Assembly: GCA_041389495.1 (NCBI GenBank)
Contig: JAWKRT010000002.1
Coordinates: 186,001 to 250,000 of the forward strand
DNA: 64,000 nt
Direction of reading: 5' to 3'
From: Myxococcota bacterium
GTDB taxonomy: Bacteria > Myxococcota_A > UBA9160 > UBA4427
The notes below the pieces were generated by a model. It was not told the DNA's origin. It made no database searches and saw nothing but the letters and a program-made list of their open reading frames with translations. Position numbers and translations under genes: made by a program. Positions 16,559-26,017 of this stretch are shown here, in pieces (the stretch's first letter is position 1; the number at the start of each line of letters is the position of its first letter).

Positions 16559-17353
16559 TCAGACCGCGACGGGCGCGGCGATGTGCGGGTGCGGGTCGTA
16601 GCCTTCGAGCCGGAAGTGCTCGAAGCGGAAGTCGTCGATCCGCTTCACCTGCGGGTCGAGCTTCATCGTCGGCAGCGGGCGCGGATCGCGCGAGAGCTGC
16701 AGGCGCGCCTGGTCGAGGTGGTTCGCGTAGAGGTGGACGTCGCCGAACGTGTGGACGAAGTCGCCGGGCGCGAGGTCGCACACCTGGGCGACCATCATCG
16801 TGAGCAGCGCGTACGACGCGATGTTGAACGGGACGCCGAGGAAGAGGTCGGCGCTGCGCTGGTAGAGCTGGCACGAGAGTCGCCCCTCGGCGACGTAGAA
16901 CTGGAACAGCACGTGACACGGCGCGAGCGCCATGCGCGGCAGGTCGGCGACGTTCCAGGCGGAGACGATCAGCCGCCGCGAGTCGGGGTTGCGGCGGATC
17001 TCGTCGACGACGCCCGCGAGCTGGTCGATCGCATCGCCCGTCGCTCCGGGCCACGAGCGCCACTGGTGGCCGTAGATCGGGCCGAGCTCGCCCTGGTCGT
17101 CCGCCCACTCGTCCCAGATCGAGACGCCTTCGCGCTGGAGCGGCCCGACGTTCGTTCCGCCCGCGACGAACCACAGCAGCTCGTGGACGATCGACTTCGT
17201 GTGGACCTTCTTGGTCGTGACGAGCGGGAAGCCGCGCGCGAGGTCGAAGCGCAGCTGGTGGCCGAAGAGGCTCCGCGTGCCCGTGCCCGTGCGATCGTTC
17301 TTGTCGACGCCGCGTTCGAGCACCTGCGCCATCAGATCGAGATAGGAGCGCAC
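16559..17353 (-). CDS. thyA: Thymidylate synthase
   Basis: Converts dUMP to dTMP using methylene-tetrahydrofolate. The 264 residues equal E. coli ThyA. Visible are DRTGTGTRSLFGHQLRFDL, the catalytic Cys in MALAPCHVLFQFYV, RSADLFLGVPFNIASYALL and the C-terminal APVAV. The start is GTG 17353, eight bases after a minus-strand TAGTCT (rc of 17362-17367), another leaderless-type start. The folA gene follows at once. Confidence 0.97.
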   Translation of the reverse strand: MRSYLDLMAQVLERGVDKNDRTGTGTRSLFGHQLRFDLARGFPLVTTKKVHTKSIVHELLWFVAGGTNVGPLQREGVSIWDEWADDQGELGPIYGHQWRSWPGATGDAIDQLAGVVDEIRRNPDSRRLIVSAWNVADLPRMALAPCHVLFQFYVAEGRLSCQLYQRSADLFLGVPFNIASYALLTMMVAQVCDLAPGDFVHTFGDVHLYANHLDQARLQLSRDPRPLPTMKLDPQVKRIDDFRFEHFRLEGYDPHPHIAAPVAV

Positions 17354-17361
17354 GGCGCGGG

Positions 17362-17367
17362 AGACTA
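17362..17367 (-). promoter_or_regulatory. -10 hexamer TAGTCT of leaderless thyA promoter
   Basis: TAGTCT lies in the 16-base gap after the antiporter stop, eight bases before the thyA GTG. It allows thyA-folA transcription independent of the upstream operon. Confidence 0.45.
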
Positions 17368-17369
17368 GT

Positions 17370-19067
17370 TCAGTCCGCGTCGTCGAGGAAGTAGTTGAAG
17401 CCTTCGCTCTCCTCGCCGTGCAGCAGCTCGTAGGCGTGCGCGGCGCTCGTCGCGTTGAAGAGCTGGTCCTGGAAGGCGGCGTCGCTCCCGATCGTGCGCG
17501 CGAGGCTCGCGAGCACGAGCAGGTGGCGGTCGCGCTCGGCCCGCGACGTGCCGAGCAGCACCATGCAGTGCACGGGCCGGCCGTCGGGTGTCGGGAAGTC
17601 GAGCCCCTCGCGCGACAGCGCCATCACGCCGGCCATCGGCATCCCGTCGTCGAGCAGCCCGTGCGGCACCGCGAGCCCGCCGCCCAGGCACGTCGATGCC
17701 TGCTCCTCCCGCTCGAGCACCGAGGCGAGCAGCGCCTCGCGCGTCATCGCGCCCATCGGGTGCGTGCGCACCATGCGATCGACGAGCTTCTCGATCGCCT
17801 CCTCCTTCGTCGCGGCGCGGAAGCCCGTCGCGATGTGCTCCTCCTGCAGGAAGTCGATGAGCCGCAGCCGGTCGCGCCCGAGCTCGCCCGCGCGTCCGAG
17901 CGCCATGCGCGTCAGCAGCGGGCCGACGATCTCGTTCAGCGTCACGACCGCGAGCACGACGGCGGCGAACAGGCCCGCGACGTCGGCGAAGCGCGCGTCC
18001 TCCTGGATGAGGAGCACGAGCCCGACCGCGACGCCCGCCTGCGGCACGAGTGCGAGGCCGAGGTTGCGGCGCACGCGGTCGGGCGCGCCGGCGAAGCGCA
18101 TCGCGAGCTCGGCCGACGCGAGCTTGCCCGCGAAGCGGCCGGCGAACAGGAGCAGCGCGGCGAGGCCCGCGACCGGCAGCCGGTCGAGCGCCAGGTGCAT
18201 GCCGGCCATCGTGAAGAAGATCGCGAGGATCGCCGGCTCGAAGTCGGCGAAGACGCTGTCGACGAGGTGCTGCCGCTCGCGCGCGATGTTGGTGTGCACG
18301 AAGCCGAGCGCGAGGCACGTGAGCAGCGGCGAGACGTGCAGCGCGGCGGCGAGCCCGCACGCGACGAGCAGCGAGGCGACCGCGGCGGTCGCGAGGCGTT
18401 CGGGCCCGACCCCGATGCGCGCGACGACGTTCATCGCGACGGCGAGCGCGCCGCCGACGAGCGCGGCGAGGGCGAGCTGCGTGACCGGCGGCGCGAGCGC
18501 CGTCGCCGCGGTCGCGTCGGGCGCGGCGACCCACGCGCGCGCGAGCTCGAACAGCACGATGCCCGCGACGTTGTCGAGCGCGACGGCCGCGAGCAGCGTC
18601 TTCACGAAGACGCCCTTCGATCGCGTCTCGCGCACGAGGCTCACGACCGTCGCGGGAGCCGTGTCGATCGACACCATCGCGAACAGCAGCGCGAGCTCGA
18701 ACGGCACGCCCGCGACGCCGCGCAGCAGCGCGAAGACGAGCAGCGGCGTGATCGTCGCCTCGGTCGCGAGCAGCGCGAACAGCCGGCGCCCCGCGTTGCG
18801 CAGGCGGCGGAGGTTCAGGTGCGCACCGACCGTGATCGCGATCAGCCCGAGCGCGAGGTTCGTGAGCGGCTGGATGCCGTGGAGCGCGTCGTCGCCGACC
18901 CAGCCGAGCCCGCTCCCGCCGATCGCCGCGCCGCCGAGGATCTGCCCCGTGATGCGCGGGAGCCCGGCGCGGCGCGCCAGCTCGCCGAACGCCACGCCGG
19001 CGACGATCACGATCGCCAGGGCGAGCAGCGGGCTCGCGTTCGCGAGCGATGCCGGGTCGAGCGTCAT
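17370..19067 (-). CDS. CPA2-type cation:proton antiporter fused to a PTS EIIA domain
   Basis: 565 residues. Residues 1-400 form about 12-13 membrane helices of a Na+(K+)/H+ exchanger (ITGQILGGAAIGG, ALGLIAITVGAHL, FAMVSIDTAPATVV, VALDNVAGIVLF). Residues 415-560 are a PTS EIIA(Ntr/fructose)-like domain with IATGFRAATKEEAIEKLVDRM, GGGLAVPHGLLDD (phosphorylatable His) and VLLGTSRAERDRHLLVLASLAR. Antiporters with a cytoplasmic EIIA domain are a known architecture and may be tuned by phosphotransfer. Start ATG 19067 is eight bases after TACCTT (rc of 19076-19081). It lies between the TraB-like gene and thyA. Confidence 0.9.
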   Translation of the reverse strand: MTLDPASLANASPLLALAIVIVAGVAFGELARRAGLPRITGQILGGAAIGGSGLGWVGDDALHGIQPLTNLALGLIAITVGAHLNLRRLRNAGRRLFALLATEATITPLLVFALLRGVAGVPFELALLFAMVSIDTAPATVVSLVRETRSKGVFVKTLLAAVALDNVAGIVLFELARAWVAAPDATAATALAPPVTQLALAALVGGALAVAMNVVARIGVGPERLATAAVASLLVACGLAAALHVSPLLTCLALGFVHTNIARERQHLVDSVFADFEPAILAIFFTMAGMHLALDRLPVAGLAALLLFAGRFAGKLASAELAMRFAGAPDRVRRNLGLALVPQAGVAVGLVLLIQEDARFADVAGLFAAVVLAVVTLNEIVGPLLTRMALGRAGELGRDRLRLIDFLQEEHIATGFRAATKEEAIEKLVDRMVRTHPMGAMTREALLASVLEREEQASTCLGGGLAVPHGLLDDGMPMAGVMALSREGLDFPTPDGRPVHCMVLLGTSRAERDRHLLVLASLARTIGSDAAFQDQLFNATSAAHAYELLHGEESEGFNYFLDDAD

Positions 19068-19075
19068 GCGCGGCG

Positions 19076-19081
19076 AAGGTA
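19076..19081 (-). promoter_or_regulatory. -10 hexamer TACCTT of leaderless antiporter promoter
   Basis: TACCTT, then eight GC-only bases, then ATG 19067. It lies in the 26-base gap after the TraB-like gene. Confidence 0.45.
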
Positions 19082-19093
19082 GCCGCGCGCGCT

Positions 19094-20320
19094 TCAGAGC
19101 AGGTTGCGGAGGATCTCGACGCCGCCCACGCCCGTGCCGACGAGGCTGCCGATCGTCGTCAGCACGAAGACGAGGAAGACGCGCAGCAGCCGGCTCTGCC
19201 ACCAGCGCCGCGCGTGCGCGAGGTCGTCGCCCACGCTCTGGAACTCGCGCACGAGCGGCGGCACGAGCCAGGCCTGGACGAAGGCCGCGACGTAGCCGGC
19301 GCCGATGACGGGGGTGAGGCTCGTGAAGGGCGCCGCGAGCCCGGCCGCGGCGATGGTGACCGGGTGCGCGAGCGCGAGCGCGCCGCCGAGCGCCGTCGGG
19401 ATCGCGTTGGCGAGGAACCAGTAGAGCGCGTTGTCGCCCGCCTCGGCGACGCCCTTCGTCAGCCCGATCGCGACGAGCGCGCCGACGACGATCGCGGGCA
19501 CGCCCCAGCCCACCCACTTCGCGATCGCCGAGACCGGAGGGATGCGCTCGATCTCGTCCATCTCGACGGGGCGTCGCTCCGCGAGCGCCGCGCGCATGCC
19601 GGCGACGTGGCCCGCGCCGACGACCGCGACGACGCGGTCGCCGCGCGCCTCGCGGATGCGCTGCGCGAGATAGGCGTCGCGCTCGTCGATCAGCACGCGC
19701 TTGAGCGTCGGCATCGCCGCGCCGAGCTCGCCCATCAGCTCGTTCAGCACGTCCTTGTCGCGGATCTCGCGCAGGCCCTCCTCGGTGATCTCGGGCGCGT
19801 CGAGCGTGCTCGCGAGCATCGTCGAGAGGAGGCCCGCCTTGCGGTACCAGGGCAGGGAGTGCCACGCGCGGCGCAGCGTGATGCGGATGTCGCGGTCGCA
19901 CAGCGCCACCGGAATGCCGAGCTCCCGCGCGACGCGGCTCGCCTCGAGCAGCTCGCTGCCCGGCATCACGCCGAGCCGCCCGCCGAGCCGCTTCTGGTAC
20001 GACGCGAGCACGAGGTTCGCGAGCAGCGTGGCGAGCTGCTGCTTGCGGATCACCTCGCGCAGGTCGAGGTCCTCGAAGCGGCGCTCCTGCGAGAGCGCCT
20101 CGTGGCGCTGCGCGTCGAGCTCGATGCACACGCAGTCGGGCGCCTCGGCCTCGATCACGCGGCGGACGAGGTCGACGGATTCGCGCGAGATGTGCGCGGT
20201 GCCGACGAGCACGAACTCGCGGCCGTCGACGGCGACGACCTCGACGTCCGGGCTCTCGCGGTGCGAGCGCGCGGCGTCGTCGTCGGCTCCGCCCGCGGCG
20301 TCGGACCGGGTCTCGGACAT
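19094..20320 (-). CDS. TraB/PrgY-family membrane protein
   Basis: 408 residues. The soluble N-terminal domain (about 25-270) carries the family core: VLVGTAHISRESVDLV, CIELDAQRHEAL, then GIPVALCDRDIRITLRRAW and the conserved VVAVVGAGHVAGM. The C terminus has four to five membrane helices (GVPAIVVGALVAIGL, LANAIPTALGGALALA and others). The family includes enterococcal TraB/PrgY, which blunt self-pheromone, and eukaryotic TRABD; it is related to the Tiki/erythromycin-esterase-like metalloprotease fold. Its role here is unknown. ATG 20320 is preferred over the much longer open frame. Confidence 0.88.
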   Translation of the reverse strand: MSETRSDAAGGADDDAARSHRESPDVEVVAVDGREFVLVGTAHISRESVDLVRRVIEAEAPDCVCIELDAQRHEALSQERRFEDLDLREVIRKQQLATLLANLVLASYQKRLGGRLGVMPGSELLEASRVARELGIPVALCDRDIRITLRRAWHSLPWYRKAGLLSTMLASTLDAPEITEEGLREIRDKDVLNELMGELGAAMPTLKRVLIDERDAYLAQRIREARGDRVVAVVGAGHVAGMRAALAERRPVEMDEIERIPPVSAIAKWVGWGVPAIVVGALVAIGLTKGVAEAGDNALYWFLANAIPTALGGALALAHPVTIAAAGLAAPFTSLTPVIGAGYVAAFVQAWLVPPLVREFQSVGDDLAHARRWWQSRLLRVFLVFVLTTIGSLVGTGVGGVEILRNLL

Positions 20321-20411
20321 GGCGGCGGAGCTTCGCGCCTCGACCGGGGCGGGGCAAGCGACCACGTCGTCCGATGCGGTGCGCGCGGATGCGCGCTGCG
20401 GGGCGGGGACG

Positions 20412-20417
20412 CATACT
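20412..20417 (+). promoter_or_regulatory. -10-like CATACT of the peroxidase gene
   Basis: CATACTGCGCGCC is the only AT-containing -10 candidate before the peroxidase. It leaves a leader of about 50 bases that includes AGGAGGGGG before ATG 20473. Confidence 0.4.
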
Positions 20418-20472
20418 GCGCGCCGTCCGCGCGCTCCCGCGTCGCGCGCGCACGACCAGGAGGGGGCTCGCC

Positions 20473-21609
20473 ATGCATCGTTCGCTCGCGTCCGTCGCGC
20501 CGTCGTTCGCATCCCTCGCCGCCGCCGCGCTCTTCGCCGCGTGCGGTGCGCAGGAGCCCGCGTCGTCGGCCGCTTCCCAGCCCGCTGCGGCGCCGAGTGC
20601 GCCGGCGCCCGCACCCGCTCCGGAGCCCGCGGCGCCGTCGCCGGCGGAGGCGCTCGCGAAGCGCGCGAACGCGGTGTTCGGCGTCCTCCCCGCGGTCGCC
20701 GAGAGCGCGAACAACGTCGACAGCGATGCGCGCGTCGAGCTCGGGCGCGCGCTCTACTACGACAAGCGCCTGTCGAAGAACCACGACGTCGCCTGCAACA
20801 GCTGCCACCAGCTCGATCGCTTCGGCGTCGACGGCGAGCCGACGTCGCCCGGCCACCAGGGCCAGCGCGGCGATCGCAACTCGCCGACGTCGCTCAACGC
20901 CGCGCTCCACATCGCGCAGTTCTGGGACGGGCGCGCGGCCGACGTCGAGGCGCAGGCCAAGGGGCCCGTGCTCAACCCGGTCGAGATGGCGATGCCGAGC
21001 GCCGAGGCCGTCGAGTCGACGCTGCGCTCGATCCCGGGCTACGCGCCGATGTTCGAGGCGGCCTTCCCCGAGGAGGACCAGCCCGTCACGTTCGACAACA
21101 TGGCGCTCGCGATCGCGGCCTTCGAACGGCGGCTCGTGACGCCGGGCGCGTTCGACGCCTTCTTGCGCGGCGACGCCGGCGCGCTCGACGCGCAGCAGCA
21201 GCGCGGCCTCGCGACGTTCATGGACACGGGCTGCATCACCTGCCACAACGGGCCGACGATCGGCGGCAAGAGCTTCCAGAAGCTCGGCCTCGTGCATCCG
21301 TACGAGACCGCGGACCTCGGGCGCGAGAAGCTCACGGGCAACGCGTCCGACCGGCACGTCTTCAAGGTGCCGGGCCTTCGCAACATCGCGGAGACGGGCC
21401 CGTACTTCCACGACGGCAGCATCGCGACGCTCGACGAGGCGATCCGTCTGATGGCGCACCACCAGCTCGGCAAGGAGCTCGACGACGCGCAGGTCGCCGA
21501 CATCGCGGCGTTCCTGCGCGCGCTGACGGGCGACGTCGACGCCGATCTCGTCGCGATGCCCGAGCTCCCGGAGAGCGGGCCGAGCACGCCGGCGCCCGAC
21601 CCCTCGTAG
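20473..21609 (+). CDS. Di-haem cytochrome c peroxidase (CcpA/MauG family) lipoprotein
   Basis: 378 residues. The N-terminal signal ends in a lipobox FAAC (Cys about 23), then comes a Pro/Ala linker, then two c-type haem sites: CNSCH at about 108 and CITCH at about 254. Typical flanks LGRALYYDKRLS, NSPTSLNAALH, FKVPGLRNIAETGPYFHDGS and LDEAIRLMAHHQLG are present. Bacterial enzymes of this family reduce periplasmic hydrogen peroxide with electrons from cytochromes, or oxidise protein substrates (MauG). The C-terminal tail is low complexity. Neighbouring msrPQ also serves periplasmic oxidative repair. Confidence 0.93.
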   Translation: MHRSLASVAPSFASLAAAALFAACGAQEPASSAASQPAAAPSAPAPAPAPEPAAPSPAEALAKRANAVFGVLPAVAESANNVDSDARVELGRALYYDKRLSKNHDVACNSCHQLDRFGVDGEPTSPGHQGQRGDRNSPTSLNAALHIAQFWDGRAADVEAQAKGPVLNPVEMAMPSAEAVESTLRSIPGYAPMFEAAFPEEDQPVTFDNMALAIAAFERRLVTPGAFDAFLRGDAGALDAQQQRGLATFMDTGCITCHNGPTIGGKSFQKLGLVHPYETADLGREKLTGNASDRHVFKVPGLRNIAETGPYFHDGSIATLDEAIRLMAHHQLGKELDDAQVADIAAFLRALTGDVDADLVAMPELPESGPSTPAPDPS

Positions 21610-21622
21610 CGGCGCGGCGCGC

Positions 21623-22243
21623 CTAGCGTCGCGCGTTCGCGAGGAGGCGCGCCGGGAGCGCGCGGCTCGCGAGCAGCGCGGCGACGGCGGCGGCGTACAG
21701 CGCGGGCTCGCGCAGGTCGGCCTTCGCGACCCAGAGGAAGTGGAGCGCGGCGAGCGCGGCGGCCGCGTAGGCGAGCCGGTGCAGGCGCGGCCAGCGGCGT
21801 CCGAGGCGCCGCATGGCGGCGCGCGTCGACGTCGCGGCGAGCGGCGTCAGCGCCGCGAAGGCGGCGAAGCCGACGGCGACGTACGGACGCTCGGCGAGCT
21901 CCTCGGCGAGCAGCGACGGCGCGAACCCGAGGTCGAAGGCGAGATAGGTCGCGAAGTGCGCGCAGGCCCAGCCGTAGGCGAGCAGGCCGAACGTCCGCCG
22001 CTCCGGCGCGAGCCACGCGAGCCCGAGGAATCGCCGCGCGGGCGTGACGGCGAGCGACGCGAGCAGGAACCGCAGCGCCCAGATCCCCGTCGCGTGCTCG
22101 ATCTCCTCGACGGGGTTCGCCCCGAGCCCGTCGCCCGCGAACGCGCGCGCGACGAGCACGCCGAGCGGGAGCACGCCGAGCGCGAGCGCGGCGGCGCGCA
22201 CCGCGCGCCGCCGCGTCGTCGCCGGAGACCGCGTCGACCGCAT
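21623..22243 (-). CDS. msrQ: MsrQ, haem-binding membrane subunit of the MsrPQ methionine sulfoxide reductase
   Basis: 206 residues and six predicted helices of the ferric-reductase-like (YedZ) fold. EIEHATGIWALRFLLASLAVTPARR and RRTFGLLAYGWACAHFATYLAFD contain the conserved haem-ligand His residues, and RRWPRLHRLAYAAAALAALHFLW has the second pair. MsrQ passes quinol or flavin-derived electrons across the membrane to MsrP. The start ATG 22243 is nine bases after the msrP stop, so the two form an operon. Confidence 0.92.
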   Translation of the reverse strand: MRSTRSPATTRRRAVRAAALALGVLPLGVLVARAFAGDGLGANPVEEIEHATGIWALRFLLASLAVTPARRFLGLAWLAPERRTFGLLAYGWACAHFATYLAFDLGFAPSLLAEELAERPYVAVGFAAFAALTPLAATSTRAAMRRLGRRWPRLHRLAYAAAALAALHFLWVAKADLREPALYAAAVAALLASRALPARLLANARR

Positions 22244-22251
22244 CCTCGCGC

Positions 22252-23241
<990 letters not shown>

Positions 23242-23497
23242 GTCGGCGCTCCTCTGCTCGGCGCGCGGCCGGGCGCGACCGGGGCCTTCGATGCGCGCGG
23301 GGCCGCGCGGTCGCGCCGCCCGCGGCCCGAGCGTATCTCGGCCGTTCGCCCGCGCCGGCGAGCGCGCCCGCGCGCTGCGAGCGGCGCGCGGCTCCTTGAG
23401 TCGGAGCTGCGCGCGGCCGATGGGGGCGTGCGCATCGGCTGCGGGCGGTCTGCCCGCGGCGCGCGCACGTCGCGGATGGGCGACGGAGGAGCACGGG

Positions 23498-24799
23498 ATG
23501 ACGGACGGCCGCGGTCTGCAGTCGCTCTTCCGCCAGGATCTCGATCGCGCGCTCGTCACCAGCTACCTCGTCGGGGCGGTGCTCCCCGTGCTCGTCCTCG
23601 CCGTGGCCTATCTGCTCGCCGCTCCGGCGGCGTCGAGCGCCGAGGGCCTCGATGCGGCGCGGATCGCGGGCCTCGCGGCCGGAACGGCGCTCCTCTCGCT
23701 GTCGGGCTTCTTCGCGATGCGGCGTCTCGCGCGCCGCGCCGTCGCGCAGCGCGACGCCGACAACGCGCGGCTCGCACGGCTGCTCGCGACCGCGCGCACG
23801 CTCGCGACGAGCGAGCACACGGAGGAGATCGCGGCCGCGACCGCCGACAGCGCGCTCGCGCTGTGCGGGGCCGACGCGGCCTTCGTGCTCGAGCGCGACG
23901 CGAAGCGCGGCGACGAGTTCGCGCTCGTCGGAAGTGCGGGCGCGAGCGCGGGCGCGATCTACGGCGAGCTCGAGCACGAGCTCGCCGACCTCGCCGCGGG
24001 CGCGCTCGAGCAGCGCACGGCCGCGCACATGAGCTTCGATCGCGCGACGACCGACGGGCGGCTCGCGCGCGGAACGGCCGTCGTCGTTCCCGTGCGCGCC
24101 GAGTCGGCGCGGATCGCCGTCGCGGTCGTTCGCGTCGGCGAGAGCGCCGCGCTCTTCGACGGCGCCGCGCTCGATGCGCTCGACACGCTGTGCGGCATCG
24201 GCGGCGTGGCGACCGACAACGCCGACCTGCGCTACACGCAGCGCAACTTCTTCGCCCACGTCACCGACCTGCTCGTGACGGCGCTCGACGCGCACGTCGA
24301 CCGCCGCGACGGCCATGCGCCGCACGTGGCGGAGCTGGCGCACCGCGTCGGGCGCGAGCTCGGCTTCGACGACGAGGCGCTCCGCCGCCTCCACTTCGCC
24401 GCGCTCCTCCACGACGTCGGCATGCTCAAGATCGCGCGCGATCACCAGCGCGACCCGGCCTGGTTCCGCAAGCACTCGCTCTACGGGGCCCGGATGCTGA
24501 GCCGCATCCGCGTGTGGCGCGAAGCGGCGCCGATCGTGCTCGCACACCACGAGCACTTCGACGGCTCGGGCTATCCCAATGGGCTCGTCGCCGACGCGAT
24601 CCCGATCGAGTCGCGCGTGATCCTCGTGGTCGACGCGTTCGACGCCATGACGCGCGACGACACGCACCGCCGCGCGCGCCCCGTCCCCGAGGCGCTCCAG
24701 GAGCTGCGCGACGGCATGGGCGGTCAGTTCGACCCTGCCGTCGTGCGCGCGTTCCTGGACCTCGCGCAGCGCGGCGAGATCGACCTCGCCGCGCGCTGA
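23498..24799 (+). CDS. HD-GYP domain protein (putative c-di-GMP phosphodiesterase) with membrane anchor and GAF-like region
   Basis: 433 residues. Two N-terminal membrane helices (about 20-45 and 55-75) lead into a GAF-like sensor region (about 90-235) and an HD-GYP domain (about 250-425). Motifs are DRRDGHAPHVAELAHR, HFAALLHDVGMLKI (HD), WFRKHSLYGARML, LAHHEHFDGSGYPNGL (the HHE...GYP of HD-GYP) and VDAFDAMT. HD-GYP enzymes hydrolyse cyclic di-GMP. Here the metal and GYP residues are intact, so activity is plausible. ATG 23498 follows GGAGGA. Confidence 0.9.
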   Translation: MTDGRGLQSLFRQDLDRALVTSYLVGAVLPVLVLAVAYLLAAPAASSAEGLDAARIAGLAAGTALLSLSGFFAMRRLARRAVAQRDADNARLARLLATARTLATSEHTEEIAAATADSALALCGADAAFVLERDAKRGDEFALVGSAGASAGAIYGELEHELADLAAGALEQRTAAHMSFDRATTDGRLARGTAVVVPVRAESARIAVAVVRVGESAALFDGAALDALDTLCGIGGVATDNADLRYTQRNFFAHVTDLLVTALDAHVDRRDGHAPHVAELAHRVGRELGFDDEALRRLHFAALLHDVGMLKIARDHQRDPAWFRKHSLYGARMLSRIRVWREAAPIVLAHHEHFDGSGYPNGLVADAIPIESRVILVVDAFDAMTRDDTHRRARPVPEALQELRDGMGGQFDPAVVRAFLDLAQRGEIDLAAR

Positions 24800-24988
24800 G
24801 CGCGGCGCCCGCCCGCGCGCGACCCACGGCCCGAGTCCGCGCTCGCCTTCCCGTTTTCCCGTCTTTTCGCGTTCCCGTCCACCGGTCGCCGCGCGCCGCG
24901 TCGATTCCAACGACGGCGGAACGCGTCCGTCACCACGCCAGCGATGTTAGGCGCCGTTGGTAAAGGCCACCAAGACGACTCCCGATAG

Positions 24989-25012
24989 GGCCTCCGATTT
25001 TTCACGGAGGCC
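24989..25012 (+). promoter_or_regulatory. Hairpin masking the ribosome binding site of a leader ORF
   Basis: GGCCTCCG (24989-24996) and CGGAGGCC (25005-25012) form a perfect 8-bp stem with loop ATTTTTCA. The right arm contains the Shine-Dalgarno GGAGG for the ATG at 25016, so folding would block translation of the leader ORF and, by coupling, of the PEP-CTERM gene. An AT-rich patch just upstream (from about 24944) may hold the promoter. Confidence 0.5.
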
Positions 25013-25015
25013 GCG

Positions 25016-25096
25016 ATGCAGCGATCGCGCCAGCCCATCGGGACTTCGCCCGGCACCCGCGTCGCAGCCGCGCGCGGCGCGGAGCGTCGCGCGTGA
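25016..25096 (+). CDS. 26-residue leader ORF overlapping the next gene
   Basis: ATG 25016 has a near-ideal Shine-Dalgarno (GGAGG, five-base spacing) and reads 26 codons to a TGA whose first two bases lie inside the GTG of the next gene (GTGA overlap at 25093-25096). The downstream GTG has no Shine-Dalgarno of its own, so translation of this basic peptide probably feeds ribosomes into it. No family is recognised. Confidence 0.45.
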   Translation: MQRSRQPIGTSPGTRVAAARGAERRA

Positions 25097-25824
25097 GCCC
25101 GGCCGAGGCGCTGCGCGAACGCAACCGCAGGCGCTGGCGACGCCGGCGCGTCCGGCGCATCGCCGCGATCCTCCTGCTCTTCCCGCTGCTCGTCGCGGCC
25201 GGGCTGCTCGGTGGCAACGCGGTCGAGGTCTTCGGCGACGACGGAGCGGCCGGTGGCGCGTCGCCGCCGCGCAGCGCGGTGGCGGAGCGGCGCGCGGTCG
25301 CGAACGCGGCGGGCGCGGCGGGCACCGTCGACGGCGCGCGGCACCGCGTGCCGATCACCGTGCCCGTCCCCGCGCCCTATGCGCTCGAGGGGCCGAACGC
25401 CATCCGCACCGTGCGCGTCGACGCCGAGCCCCGCTACCGCGGCTACGAGCCGCGATCCCACGTGTCGCCCGAGGTGCGGCGAGAGATCGCGCGCCTCGAT
25501 GCGCTCCGTCGCGAGCGCACCGAACGCCTGGCGGCGTTCGAGCGCGCGGGCGTCGCCGCTCGCGAGCTCAACGTGATCGACGCCGTCTTCCGGCCCTCTG
25601 CGCTGCTCCCGTTCGCGATCGATCGCGACGACGATCGCTGGGAGATCGAGCGCCTCTACGTCGAGCTCGCCCCGAGCGCGACGGCTCTCGGCGGCGTGCT
25701 GCCCTCGGTGCCCGAGCCCGGCACGGGCGCGCTCGTCTCGATCGGGCTCGCCCTCGTCGCGATGCGCGACCGCGGCCGCCGCCGCGCGCGCCACCCCCGC
25801 GCCGTTCCCTCGCGCGTTCGTTAG
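25093..25824 (+). CDS. Membrane-anchored protein with PEP-CTERM signal
   Basis: 243 residues. A strongly basic N terminus (RRRWRRRRVRR) precedes one hydrophobic helix (about 24-42), an extracytoplasmic region rich in Ala/Arg with a helical stretch VRREIARLDALRRERTERL, and a C-terminal sorting motif VPEPGTGALVSIGLALVAM plus basic tail. The N-terminal helix has no obvious signal-peptidase site, so the protein may be anchored at both ends until exosortase cleavage. The middle region matches nothing I know. Translation probably starts at GTG 25093 by coupling to the leader ORF. Confidence 0.65.
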   Translation: MSPAEALRERNRRRWRRRRVRRIAAILLLFPLLVAAGLLGGNAVEVFGDDGAAGGASPPRSAVAERRAVANAAGAAGTVDGARHRVPITVPVPAPYALEGPNAIRTVRVDAEPRYRGYEPRSHVSPEVRREIARLDALRRERTERLAAFERAGVAARELNVIDAVFRPSALLPFAIDRDDDRWEIERLYVELAPSATALGGVLPSVPEPGTGALVSIGLALVAMRDRGRRRARHPRAVPSRVR

Positions 25825-26017
25825 TCGCCGCCGGTGCCCGGGAGACGGCGCCCGCCGGAGCGGCGGTGCGCGATCACGTCCGGAAACGACCGGTCGGGCC
25901 CGCCCGCGCGCGCTACTCGTCGCGAGACCGCGGCCGGCGCCGCGGCGACGAGGCCCGCGTGCGCCGCGGCGCCGCGGCGGCGTGGCGACCCGGCGACCCG
26001 GACGGAGTGCGCAGGCG

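Noticed and set aside
24940..25015. GEMM-type c-di-GMP riboswitch before the PEP-CTERM gene
   Set aside because: The region is AT-richer and hairpin-bearing, but the GGACGCAAAGCC and AAAGGCAAACC signature parts are not present.
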